This document shows, piece by piece, positions 7,776-14,661 of a DNA stretch of 14,661 nt (within the stretch, counting starts at the first letter, position 1; every line of letters starts with the position of its first letter). The position numbers and the translations under genes were made by a program. The DNA comes from Bacteroidales bacterium. GTDB lineage: Bacteria; Bacteroidota; Bacteroidia; Bacteroidales; UBA7960. Below the pieces are notes generated by a model. That model was not told where the DNA came from. It did no database searches and worked only from the letters and a program-made list of their open reading frames with translations. The stretch lies in assembly GCA_003555385.1 (NCBI GenBank), contig PWHO01000071.1:1-14661 (forward strand). Reading direction: 5' to 3'.

Positions 7776-8504
7776 ATGCACGCTGAAATGACCAGATTGG
7801 CCTTTTCCATACTCATTGCTTTTGCATCCCTGGCCCCCATTAAAGATGCTTTTTCACAAACAATCAGGGACAGTAACAACAATGCCTTTTCCCCGAGACT
7901 TTCCGGAGAAGTGGTGAATTACAATGTTCCCACCAAAGGAAGCCAGTATCTCTACCAGGATTGGTTGCCCGCCAGGGTGCTTCTTCAATCCGGTGAAAGT
8001 GTAGAGGTCGCTTCTCTTCGTTACAACGGGTATCACAACACCGTTGTTTGGAGGCACCCAAAAACCCATAGTCATATCCGCCTGGATGACCAGCTTATTA
8101 AAGAATTCAGCCTGGATCACCCTGCAAAAACGGCCAGGTTTGTCCGATTTCAGGTTCCCGGATCCATTGAAACAATATTGGCAGAGAGCCTTTTTGATGA
8201 GGACGTCAGATTGCTTGCCCGGAGGAACATTGAGCAAACCGACAGGGTAATTGAATCTTACGAAGGTACCATGGTTTCAGTCCCGGTTCTGGAACCCAGA
8301 CCGGAATATTATGTGATCAACGCCGAAGGGGAAGTCACCAGGATAAGCAGGCTGAACAGGCGCAACCTTCAGAATGCTTTTCCGGGTAACGAAAGAAATA
8401 TCAGGCAGTTACTAAGGCAACACAGCCTTCGAATCCAGAATGAAACCGAACTGCTTGAGGCTGTGCACCTGATCAACGAAGTGCTGACAAAAGAAGGCGG
8501 CTAA
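7776..8504 (+). CDS. Small exported protein of unknown function, last gene of the receptor operon
   Basis: A 242-residue protein with a signal peptide ending about AFSQ (residue 28). The N-terminal two thirds look beta-rich and include GSQYLYQDWLPARVLLQSG (55-73) and ASLRYNGYHNTVVW (79-92). The C-terminal part (about 192-238) is charged and helical: LNRRNLQNAF, then NIRQLLRQHS and ELLEAVHLINEVL. From memory, similar helical tails occur in other uncharacterised exported proteins of Bacteroidota, but I cannot name a family. No lipobox and no catalytic motif were seen. The gene starts 2 bp after the preceding stop, which argues for translational coupling. An ATG at 7788 is an alternative start and leaves the hydrophobic signal core intact. 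It ends 27 bp before the converging acyl-CoA synthetase gene; no strong terminator hairpin separates them. Confidence 0.72.
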   Translation: MHAEMTRLAFSILIAFASLAPIKDAFSQTIRDSNNNAFSPRLSGEVVNYNVPTKGSQYLYQDWLPARVLLQSGESVEVASLRYNGYHNTVVWRHPKTHSHIRLDDQLIKEFSLDHPAKTARFVRFQVPGSIETILAESLFDEDVRLLARRNIEQTDRVIESYEGTMVSVPVLEPRPEYYVINAEGEVTRISRLNRRNLQNAFPGNERNIRQLLRQHSLRIQNETELLEAVHLINEVLTKEGG

Positions 8505-8531
8505 GAAAACAACGAATTAACAAAGGTTCAT

Positions 8532-10595
8532 TTACTTGACAATCCGTATCCGCGCATCCACGGCTACCACACGTTCCGCGTTCCCCAGCATGGGATTCAG
8601 GTCCATTTCATAAATTTCAGGGGCCGCCTCCACCAGGGCTGACAAACGCACCAGCACTTCGGCAAATCCTTCAATATCTACCCCTTCCTGACCGCGCACA
8701 CCTTCGAGGATCTCACGGCTTTTCAGGCTGTCGATCATTTCAAGGGCTCCGTCAATATTCAGGGGGGCCAGGCGGGTTGCCACATCTTTCAGCACTTCAA
8801 TAAAAATGCCTCCCATGCCGCATAATACCATATGTCCGTAGTTTTCTTCCAGTTTCACACCGGCAAATAGTTCGGTACCTGAAAGCATCGGCTGAAGCAG
8901 CACACCTGTGGCATCCGTGATCTGCATCATCCGGTCAAATTCCCTGACCACCGATTCTTCATCCTTAATGTTCAGTGTTACACCTCCTACATCGGATTTG
9001 TGCACAGGACCAACCACTTTCATCACCAGGGGGTACCCAAGCCGGCCTGCAGCCCTGACTGCTTTTTCAGCTGTTTCAACAATCACTTCTGCAGCCCTGA
9101 AAATACCGGCTGCATCCAACATATCCTGAACCTGTCGGGGTGAGAGGTAGGCATCGCCTTCAGGAGCCTGATCGATCAACCGACGAATTTTTCCCCTGTC
9201 TGCCTTTGCTTCAGCAGAGGTAACATTAGAGGGTGGCGGAGTATTGTAAACACGGCCCAATGCCCGGCCAAGCGTCACTTCATCCGGGAAGTTCACATGA
9301 CCTTTGGCAATAAAGGCATCCACCTCCTCCTTCGCAGTAAGTGTACTGGGCAATACAGGAAAAATGGGTTTCTTGCAACTTCTGATCTTCTGATCCAGCA
9401 CATCATAGACGTTGAATACGGGAAAAAGCCCCGGGGTTCCAAAAATGACCACCGTACCGTCAATGTCTGTGAAGTGCTTATCGGCATAGTCAAGGATTAT
9501 TCCCAGTTGCTCTGCCGTTCCTGTTGCCAGAAAGTCAATGGGGTTGGAAACCGAAGAACCCGGATGCAGATGAGTGAGCAACTCCTGGCTGGCCGGGGAA
9601 TCAAGCGAGGGAACTTCAAGCCCCCCCTCCGACAATGCGTCAGTGAGCATCACCGCAGGTCCGCCGGCATGGGTCACAATAGCCAGTCTTTTGCCTTTCA
9701 GTTGCGGGCACATGAATACCGATGCCACCGAGATCAGGTCCTCCCGACCATAACAACGAACAATCCCGGCACGCCGGAACAAAGCTTCCACCGCCTCATC
9801 CGGGCTTGCCAGCGCCCCCGTATGTGAGGAAGCCGCCCTGCTGCCAGCCTCAGAACTTCCCGCTTTTATTGCCGCAATCCTGCAGCCTTTCCTGATCAGG
9901 GAGGCGGCGTGATGTAACAGCATCTGAGGCTTTGAAATGTCTTCGATGTATAATAGTTTGATTCGGGAACTACGGGCCGGATCAAAAGATTCATCCCAGT
10001 ATTTCACCACCTCTTCCACGCCCATCTGGGCGCTGTTCCCAACCGAAAACACATTGGCAAATGAAAGTCCTTTCGGAATACCGGCCTCCATAATAAAGCA
10101 GGCCGTGGCTCCGGACCCTGAAACAAAATCACATCCATAGGGATCCAGCTTGGGAATCGGGTAAGTAAATACACTGTGATGATTCGGGGTCAATACCCCG
10201 GTGCAGTTTGGTCCGATAAGGGTTCCGTTCACACCGTTGACAATACCAACCAATTTTTTCTCAAGGACTGCTCCCTCTTCACTTTCCTCTCCAAAGCCTG
10301 CCGATAACACAATAAAAGCACGGGTGTTTTTCTGACTCGCAAGCACTTCTGCAGTGTCCGGGACAAAGCGCGCGGCAATGGCAATAATGGCCAGGTCCAC
10401 TTCCGGCAGGTCAGCCACATCACTGTAACTCCTGATTCCCTGAACTTTACTTTCTTTAAGGTTTGTCACATAAAGATCACCGGCAAAATTGCCATCGATC
10501 AGGTTTTTCAGGACCTTTCCCCCGGGCTTGGTCACATCATTAGACCCCCCGATTACTACGATGCTTTTCGGATTGATTAACTGTTCGGTGATCAT
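8532..10595 (-). CDS. ADP-forming acyl-CoA synthetase (acetate-CoA ligase type), fused alpha-beta subunits
   Basis: A 687-residue cytoplasmic enzyme expected to interconvert acyl-CoA + ADP + Pi and acid + ATP + CoA, as in acetate production with substrate-level phosphorylation. Order: CoA-binding Rossmann domain (about 5-130, with SIVVIGGSND and LIGPNCTG); succinyl-CoA-ligase-like domains (about 150-450), including SSHTGALAS with the catalytic, phosphorylated His258; then the beta part, an ATP-grasp domain (about 465-687). The beta part carries VHKSDVGGV with the second conserved His532, plus MGGIFIEV and EMDLNPML. Both catalytic histidines and the C-terminal Asp-Asn-Pro segment are intact. 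Alpha and beta are one polypeptide, as in many bacterial members. The acyl substrate cannot be deduced; acetate, propionate or branched or aromatic acids are possible. It is monocistronic and convergent with the receptor operon. Upstream, TACTTTAG (10653-10660, minus) is a weak -7-like box. Confidence 0.92.
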   Translation of the reverse strand: MITEQLINPKSIVVIGGSNDVTKPGGKVLKNLIDGNFAGDLYVTNLKESKVQGIRSYSDVADLPEVDLAIIAIAARFVPDTAEVLASQKNTRAFIVLSAGFGEESEEGAVLEKKLVGIVNGVNGTLIGPNCTGVLTPNHHSVFTYPIPKLDPYGCDFVSGSGATACFIMEAGIPKGLSFANVFSVGNSAQMGVEEVVKYWDESFDPARSSRIKLLYIEDISKPQMLLHHAASLIRKGCRIAAIKAGSSEAGSRAASSHTGALASPDEAVEALFRRAGIVRCYGREDLISVASVFMCPQLKGKRLAIVTHAGGPAVMLTDALSEGGLEVPSLDSPASQELLTHLHPGSSVSNPIDFLATGTAEQLGIILDYADKHFTDIDGTVVIFGTPGLFPVFNVYDVLDQKIRSCKKPIFPVLPSTLTAKEEVDAFIAKGHVNFPDEVTLGRALGRVYNTPPPSNVTSAEAKADRGKIRRLIDQAPEGDAYLSPRQVQDMLDAAGIFRAAEVIVETAEKAVRAAGRLGYPLVMKVVGPVHKSDVGGVTLNIKDEESVVREFDRMMQITDATGVLLQPMLSGTELFAGVKLEENYGHMVLCGMGGIFIEVLKDVATRLAPLNIDGALEMIDSLKSREILEGVRGQEGVDIEGFAEVLVRLSALVEAAPEIYEMDLNPMLGNAERVVAVDARIRIVK

Positions 10596-10699
10596 AAATT
10601 ATGAGTTTTTCAAAGTTTTTATATCGAAAATAAGGATGTGAAATATCCGGGGCTAAAGTACGAAAAATTGTGCAGGCTATGGTGTTGAGGCCCGGGCCT

Positions 10700-10734
10700 T
10701 TTGGATTATGCTGTCATAAATATTTATAAATTTG
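10700..10734 (+). promoter_or_regulatory. Bacteroidota-type promoter of nth
   Basis: TTTG (10700-10703) is followed after 23 nt by TAAATTTG (10727-10734), an exact TAnnTTTG -7 box. The spacing is 2-3 nt longer than usual. The leader to the nth ATG would be about 15-20 nt. It overlaps the left half-site of a perfect 12-bp palindrome at 10688-10699 only at its edge. Confidence 0.5.
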
Positions 10735-10757
10735 GCCTTTTATAAAAAACCAGGCGA

Positions 10758-11408
10758 ATGACCAAAAAAGAACGGTTTGATTTTGTCCTTGATTATTTTT
10801 CCACCCACCAGCCGGTAGCCGAAACGGAATTGCACTATGCAGACCCTTACCAGTTACTGGTGGCGGTAATTTTATCTGCACAATGTACCGACAAGCGGGT
10901 GAACCAGATCACCCCCGCATTTTTTCAGCGATTCCCGGAAGCCGCCTCACTGGCCGAAGCATCTCATGAGGAGGTCTACATTCTGATTCGCAGCTGTTCC
11001 TATCCCAACAACAAAAGTAAACACCTGATCGGTATGGCAAAAATGCTCACCACTGAATTTAAGGAAGTAGTTCCGGATGAGGTTAATGAGCTGGTGAAAC
11101 TCCCGGGAGTGGGCAGAAAAACAGCCAATGTCATCGCTTCGGTGGTATACCGGAAGCCGGCACTGGCCGTCGACACCCATGTATTCCGTGTGGCTGACCG
11201 CATCGGCCTGACGACAAGAGCCAAAACTCCACTGGAAGCCGAAAAACAATTGCTGAAATACATCCCTGAAAACCTGGTCGCCATTGCCCACCACTGGCTC
11301 ATTTTGCATGGACGCTATATTTGCCAGGCAAGGAAACCAAAATGCGAACAATGCCCTTTGACCCCTGCCTGCAAGTATTTCGACAGAAAAAAGGACAAGG
11401 AAAGCTGA
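10758..11408 (+). CDS. nth: Endonuclease III, base-excision repair DNA glycosylase/AP lyase
   Basis: A 216-residue enzyme that removes oxidised pyrimidines from DNA and cuts the abasic site. The family's LSAQCTDKRVN segment is at 39-49. The helix-hairpin-helix LPGVGRKTAN (115-124) carries the catalytic Lys121, and VDTHVFRV (138-145) carries the catalytic Asp139, matching Lys120 and Asp138 of E. coli. Four cysteines at 189, 196, 199 and 205 give the C-x6-C-x2-C-x5-C iron-sulfur cluster. Length is normal (E. coli 211). It is divergent from the acyl-CoA synthetase and followed 70 bp later by a peroxiredoxin, a plausible oxidative-damage pairing that may share a transcript. Confidence 0.97.
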   Translation: MTKKERFDFVLDYFSTHQPVAETELHYADPYQLLVAVILSAQCTDKRVNQITPAFFQRFPEAASLAEASHEEVYILIRSCSYPNNKSKHLIGMAKMLTTEFKEVVPDEVNELVKLPGVGRKTANVIASVVYRKPALAVDTHVFRVADRIGLTTRAKTPLEAEKQLLKYIPENLVAIAHHWLILHGRYICQARKPKCEQCPLTPACKYFDRKKDKES

Positions 11409-11478
11409 ACAAAAAAGCTGGATGAATGTTTCTGCAATACATAAGATTTTAACCATTTACATCTGAAATAAATCGATT

Positions 11479-11934
11479 ATGACAAAACTTAAAGAAGGTG
11501 AAAAGGCTCCTGATTTCAAGGGGATTGATCAGGACGGAAATCCCGTTTCCCGGGATGACTTCAAAGGCCATAAACTGGTGCTGTACTTTTACCCGAAAGA
11601 CAGCACGCCGGGATGTACTTCACAGGCCTGCAATTTGCGCGACAATTATGATTCCCTGCTTAAGAACGGCTATAAAGTGGTCGGAGTTAGTGCCGACAGC
11701 GAAAAATCACACAAGAAATTCATCGAAAAGCATGAATTGCCATTTCCATTGATCGCCGACACGGAAAAAGAGATCATCAAAGCCTATGACGTCTGGGCCC
11801 CGAAAAAATTCATGGGCAAAGAATTCCTGGGCATCGTCCGTACCACTTTTGTGATTGACGAAGAAGGAAAAATCGAAGAGATTATTGGTAAGGTGAAGAC
11901 GAAAGACCATACCAATCAGATCATCAAGACCTGA
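11479..11934 (+). CDS. bcp: Thioredoxin-dependent thiol peroxidase (Bcp/PrxQ-type peroxiredoxin)
   Basis: A 151-residue cytoplasmic peroxiredoxin that reduces hydrogen peroxide and organic hydroperoxides with electrons from thioredoxin. The active site STPGCTSQAC (42-51) holds the peroxidatic Cys46 and the resolving Cys51 with the C-x4-C spacing of the Bcp group; the conserved active-site Arg is Arg121 (GIVRTTFVID). Other family landmarks are APDF (10-13), LVLYFYPKD (33-41) and GVSADS (69-74). It lies 70 bp after nth with no clear promoter in the gap, so co-transcription is possible. An inverted repeat at 11937-11970 follows the stop codon. Confidence 0.96.
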   Translation: MTKLKEGEKAPDFKGIDQDGNPVSRDDFKGHKLVLYFYPKDSTPGCTSQACNLRDNYDSLLKNGYKVVGVSADSEKSHKKFIEKHELPFPLIADTEKEIIKAYDVWAPKKFMGKEFLGIVRTTFVIDEEGKIEEIIGKVKTKDHTNQIIKT

Positions 11935-11936
11935 AA

Positions 11937-11970
11937 AAAACAGTATATTTGCTCACAATCAAACTGTTTT
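11937..11970 (+). repeat. Inverted repeat after bcp, overlapping the pepD -7 box
   Basis: AAAACAGT (11937-11944) and ACTGTTTT (11963-11970) are perfect 8-bp inverted copies separated by 18 nt. The RNA hairpin would be AT-rich with a large loop, so it is a poor intrinsic terminator on its own. The right arm ends in TTTT, which could help termination after bcp. Alternatively it is a dyad operator. The pepD -7 box begins at the last base of the left arm. Confidence 0.45.
11944..11951 (+). promoter_or_regulatory. -7 promoter box of pepD
   Basis: TATATTTG is an exact match to TAnnTTTG, about 46 nt ahead of the pepD start codon. I see no TTTG at the usual distance upstream, so the promoter is supported only by its -7 element and position. 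Confidence 0.45.
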
Positions 11971-11996
11971 AACCAATTATAATACAACAGAAAGAC

Positions 11997-13454
11997 ATGA
12001 GCAAAGTACTGAGTAAGCTGGAGCCCAGCCTTTTGTGGAAGTATTTTGAAGCCATTTGCGGAATTCCGCATCCTTCCAAGAAGGAGGCCGCCATCATTGA
12101 TTATGTAAAGGGAGCAGGAGAAAATCTGGGACTTGAGACCATTGTCGATCATGTGGGCAATGTGGTCATTCGCAAGCCTGCCACACCCGGCATGGAAGAC
12201 CGTAAAATGATCAGCCTGCAGGCACACCTCGACATGGTGCCTCAGAAAAACAACGACACCACCCACGATTTTGAGAAAGATCCCATAACCGCATACATCG
12301 ACGGAGAATGGGTGAAGGCGAAAGGCACCACCCTCGGAGCCGATAACGGAATTGGTGTGGCTGCCGCCCTGGCCGCACTGGAAAGCAAAGAGCTGAAGCA
12401 CGGCCCCCTGGAAGTTTTGCTGACCGTGGATGAAGAAACCGGAATGACCGGTGCGTTTGCACTGAAACCAGACCTGCTGAAAGGAGATATTCTTCTGAAC
12501 CTGGACTCCGAAGATGAAGGAGAGCTTTATATCGGTTGTGCCGGCGGTATTGATACCAACGCTTTTTTTGATTACGCTGAAGAACCCATTCCGGCCGGTC
12601 ATGTGGCGTTCAAGGCAGAAGTCAAAGGATTGCGCGGCGGACATTCAGGTCTGGACATCAGCCAGGGAAGAGGTAACGCAATCAAACTGCTCAACCGTCT
12701 TTTGTGGAAAGCAAACCGTGAACTGGGGCTGAGACTGGCTTCTGTTGACGGTGGCAGCCTGAGGAATGCGATCCCCAGGGAAGCCGAAGCATTGATCACC
12801 ATTCCTGAAGAAAATAAAGAAAAGTTTATACAGCTTGCTGATTCACTGCATAAGAACATTCTGAACGAATTGAGCAGCGTGGATCCGGACGTATCATTAA
12901 AAGTTGATTCCGCTGAAATGCCTGGTAAAGTTATGCAGGCACAAACCGCCACTGACATTTTCAATGCGGTGTATGCCTGCCCCAACGGAGCCATCCGGTT
13001 TATTGCGGAAATGCCCGATGTGGTCGAAACCAGTACCAACCTTGCCGTACTGAAATCGAAAGACGGGGTGGTTGAAGCCGCCACACTGCAAAGGAGTTCT
13101 GTGGATTCAGCCAAACATGACCTTTGCAACATGATGCGTAGCGTTTTCGAGATGGCAGGTGCTCAGGTTGAGCAAAAAGGAGAGTATCCCGGATGGAAAC
13201 CAAATGTAAAATCGCCCATCCTGAACACCATGAAAGAGGTATATCACTCACTTTATGGTAAAACACCTGAGCAAAAAGTAATTCACGCCGGACTGGAATG
13301 TGGATTACTGGGTGGCCTTTACCCCAACCTGGATATGATATCATTCGGGCCGACCATTCGCAATCCGCACTCACCAGACGAGAAAGTAAACATTGAAACA
13401 GTGAAACGTTTCTGGAATTTTCTCGTAGAAACACTCAGGCAGGCACCCAAATAG
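11997..13454 (+). CDS. pepD: Aminoacyl-histidine dipeptidase (PepD, peptidase family M20C)
   Basis: A 485-residue cytoplasmic metallodipeptidase, the usual length of the family (E. coli PepD 485), that cleaves Xaa-His and a range of other dipeptides. Residues at the expected metal and catalytic sites are all visible: His77 and Asp79 in QAHLDMVPQ, Asp116 in GTTLGADNGIG, Glu146/Glu147 in TVDEETGM, Asp170 in LNLDSEDEG, and His458 in RNPHSPDE near the C-terminus. The GLRGGHSGLD segment (211-220) belongs to the lid/dimerisation domain. Single gene between a peroxiredoxin and a coiled-coil protein with no functional link to either that I can see; a -7 box lies 46 nt upstream. Confidence 0.96.
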   Translation: MSKVLSKLEPSLLWKYFEAICGIPHPSKKEAAIIDYVKGAGENLGLETIVDHVGNVVIRKPATPGMEDRKMISLQAHLDMVPQKNNDTTHDFEKDPITAYIDGEWVKAKGTTLGADNGIGVAAALAALESKELKHGPLEVLLTVDEETGMTGAFALKPDLLKGDILLNLDSEDEGELYIGCAGGIDTNAFFDYAEEPIPAGHVAFKAEVKGLRGGHSGLDISQGRGNAIKLLNRLLWKANRELGLRLASVDGGSLRNAIPREAEALITIPEENKEKFIQLADSLHKNILNELSSVDPDVSLKVDSAEMPGKVMQAQTATDIFNAVYACPNGAIRFIAEMPDVVETSTNLAVLKSKDGVVEAATLQRSSVDSAKHDLCNMMRSVFEMAGAQVEQKGEYPGWKPNVKSPILNTMKEVYHSLYGKTPEQKVIHAGLECGLLGGLYPNLDMISFGPTIRNPHSPDEKVNIETVKRFWNFLVETLRQAPK

Positions 13455-13493
13455 CAAGCAGCAAAAGGTAAATGATTTCACCTAACTCGCTGA

Positions 13494-13525
13494 TTTGTAT
13501 TTGTGTGCGGAATTTTGTAAATTGC
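13494..13525 (+). promoter_or_regulatory. Promoter of the coiled-coil protein gene
   Basis: TTTG (13494-13497) is followed after 20 nt by TAAATTGC (13518-13525), which keeps the TA and first two T of TAnnTTTG but ends in GC. Spacing is ideal and the leader to the ATG would be about 20 nt. Confidence 0.45.
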
Positions 13526-13549
13526 AGACTCACTCAAAACCCATAAACT

Positions 13550-14449
13550 ATGAATACCGAAAGAGAACAAAGAAACGATAATCAAATGAACACGCTGAAA
13601 ACGGTACTGATCGTCGTAGTCGTTGTTCTGGTGTTGTCGATCATCGGAAACATCATCTATATGAACAGATCCAGCCGGTTGTCCGACGAAAAGGTTGCGC
13701 TTACTGAGTTAAAGGAAAGCCTGGAAGTTGAAAACGAAGTGCTGGAAGAGGCCAATGCCGTCAAAGACGGGATCATTGAGGAAAAAGACGCCCTGATTGA
13801 AGAAATCGAGCATGCGCATGATTCCATTGTATCTGCCAGGAATGCCCGGATCGCCACTCTCAGCAGGCGTGTCAGCGCCACAGCAGAAGAGCTGGAGGAG
13901 CAGCGCGAATTGAACCATCAGCTGGCCGCGGCCAATGAAGGTCTTGAGGGTGAGAAAGAAGCACTCCGTGATCAGCTGGCTCAGCTGCAGGACGAAATGG
14001 AGACCCTTGCCGAGGCTCATCAACGCCTCCAGGGCCGGGCAGAAGAAGCGGAAACCATGAACATATACAGCATCAATGTACTGACGATGTGGGACCGCTG
14101 GCTGTTTTCAGACCGCTATAATGTTTCCAGGGCTAACAGGGTAGACCACACATTCATCAGTTTTGAGACAGGCGGCACCATCTTCACCGAAGCCGGCCCC
14201 AAGGTAATTTATATGCGGATGCTCAACCCCGCAGGAAACCTCATGTACGCTTCCGCCGAGGAATTCACCGCAACCGAAACGGGTGAAGAAATGTCTTTCA
14301 CCAAGATGCAGGAAATAAATTATGACCATCATCCCGTGGAAGTGCAGTTTACCCTGGTCCACGAAGACAGACTAAGCACTGGTACATACACCATAGAGTT
14401 CTATGTGGATGGAGAACTCAAGAGAACCAAAGAAATGGCACTGGAATAA
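13550..14449 (+). CDS. Membrane-anchored coiled-coil protein with a C-terminal beta domain, function unknown
   Basis: A 299-residue protein. A short polar N-terminus is followed by one transmembrane helix (about 18-37, Val/Leu-rich). A long charged heptad-like stretch (about 42-168, Glu/Leu/Ala-rich) then predicts a coiled coil, followed by a compact C-terminal domain (about 170-299). The C-terminal domain includes FTEAGPKVIYMRMLNPAGN (212-230) and GTYTIEFYVDGELKRTKEMAL (starting 278). From memory, uncharacterised Bacteroidota proteins share this layout of TM, coil and beta domain ending in a G-x-Y-x-(I/V)-x-x-(Y/F)-x-x-G-x-(L/I) segment. No enzyme motif was seen. An N-in topology would place the coil and beta domain in the periplasm. 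The start at 13550 is chosen for promoter spacing; Met13 (13586), just ahead of the helix, is an alternative. Confidence 0.82.
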   Translation: MNTEREQRNDNQMNTLKTVLIVVVVVLVLSIIGNIIYMNRSSRLSDEKVALTELKESLEVENEVLEEANAVKDGIIEEKDALIEEIEHAHDSIVSARNARIATLSRRVSATAEELEEQRELNHQLAAANEGLEGEKEALRDQLAQLQDEMETLAEAHQRLQGRAEEAETMNIYSINVLTMWDRWLFSDRYNVSRANRVDHTFISFETGGTIFTEAGPKVIYMRMLNPAGNLMYASAEEFTATETGEEMSFTKMQEINYDHHPVEVQFTLVHEDRLSTGTYTIEFYVDGELKRTKEMALE

Positions 14450-14476
14450 TCCGGGGAAAAGTTTTTTCTTCTGTTG

Positions 14477-14506
14477 CTTGTGAACCAATTTTTTTTTATA
14501 ACTTTG
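14477..14506 (+). promoter_or_regulatory. Promoter of rpmH
   Basis: CTTG (14477-14480), 18 nt spacer, then TAACTTTG (14499-14506), an exact TAnnTTTG -7 box, with a T-run inside the spacer. The leader to the rpmH ATG would be about 65-70 nt. This is the cleanest -7 match in the window, as expected for a ribosomal protein gene. Confidence 0.6.
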
Positions 14507-14578
14507 CCGTCCTGAAAACTCAGGCCACAGTGCCTCAAAGAACAGATACAGAATACTCACAGCATAAAACGTTTAGTA

Positions 14579-14661
14579 ATGAAAAGGACATTTCAACCTT
14601 CGGTCAGGAAAAGAAAGAACAAGCACGGTTACAGAGAAAGAATGGCCACGAAAAACGGACA
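14579..14661 (+). CDS. rpmH: 50S ribosomal protein bL34, partial (C-terminus beyond the right edge)
   Basis: The 27 codons present read MKRTFQPSVRKRKNKHGYRE followed by RMATKNG, which is the highly conserved N-terminal half of bL34; the family consensus is MKRTFQPS(N/K)RKRKNKHGFRERM. Val9 stands where Asn or Lys is more usual. The full protein is normally 44-53 residues, so about half is missing at the window edge. It is a small basic component of the large ribosomal subunit. It is separated from the coiled-coil gene by a 129-bp gap holding its own promoter. Confidence 0.96.
   Translation, partial: MKRTFQPSVRKRKNKHGYRERMATKNG

Noticed and set aside
9297..9827. Plus-strand 176-codon frame inside the acyl-CoA synthetase gene.
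   Set aside because: It is antisense to conserved coding sequence of the fused enzyme, and its translation shows no domain.
11916..12644. Minus-strand 242-codon frame opposite pepD.
   Set aside because: It lies antisense to clear PepD coding sequence with all metal ligands; it is a shadow frame rich in Phe, Gln and Cys with no family resemblance.
12599..13132. Minus-strand 177-codon Ser-rich frame opposite pepD.
   Set aside because: Ser/Leu-rich composition is typical of an antisense shadow; no start context or family.
13466..13483. AGGTAAAT / ATTTCACCT imperfect dyad after pepD as a terminator.
   Set aside because: The loop is too small and a bulge is needed; no T-run follows.
14452..14475. 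Possible terminator hairpin after the coiled-coil gene (GAAAA and TTTTC around a short loop).
   Set aside because: The stem is only five mostly A-T pairs; it is not distinguishable from an A/T-rich leader.

Overview
The window comes from a member of the Bacteroidota, probably Bacteroidales/Marinilabiliales-like; I cannot place it further. The evidence is an outer-membrane TonB-dependent receptor next to a DUF4249 lipoprotein and a macroglobulin-like protein, recurrent TAnnTTTG-type -7 promoter boxes with upstream TTTG, and general absence of Shine-Dalgarno sequences. No rRNA, tRNA, CRISPR array, insertion sequence or integrase was found. The layout is mostly ordinary chromosomal sequence with one accessory-looking envelope operon.

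Left part, minus strand (1-1793): a DUF2007-Usp universal stress protein that runs off the left edge, with a good promoter, preceded by an uncharacterised multi-pass membrane protein with a distant Mpv17/PMP22 look. A 349-bp intergenic stretch (1794-2142) separates these from the divergent operon.

Centre, plus strand (2143-8504): four tightly spaced genes (gaps of 30, 33 and 2 bp). They encode a TonB-dependent receptor with an STN domain and a carboxypeptidase-regulatory-like domain, a DUF4249 surface-type lipoprotein, an exported macroglobulin-like (MG2) protein that also carries a plug-like segment without a barrel, and a small exported protein of unknown family. I infer one outer-membrane system in which the DUF4249 lipoprotein partners the receptor as SusD does SusC, and the last two act as periplasmic or surface accessory factors. 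The substrate is unknown. This is the most interesting part of the window.

Right part (8532-14661): convergent to the operon lies a fused alpha-beta ADP-forming acyl-CoA synthetase (minus strand). Divergent from it are endonuclease III (nth), a Bcp-type peroxiredoxin, PepD-type aminoacyl-histidine dipeptidase, a membrane-anchored coiled-coil protein, and the start of rpmH (ribosomal protein bL34), cut by the right edge. The nth-bcp pair may share a transcript; pepD, the coiled-coil gene and rpmH each have their own promoter-like boxes.
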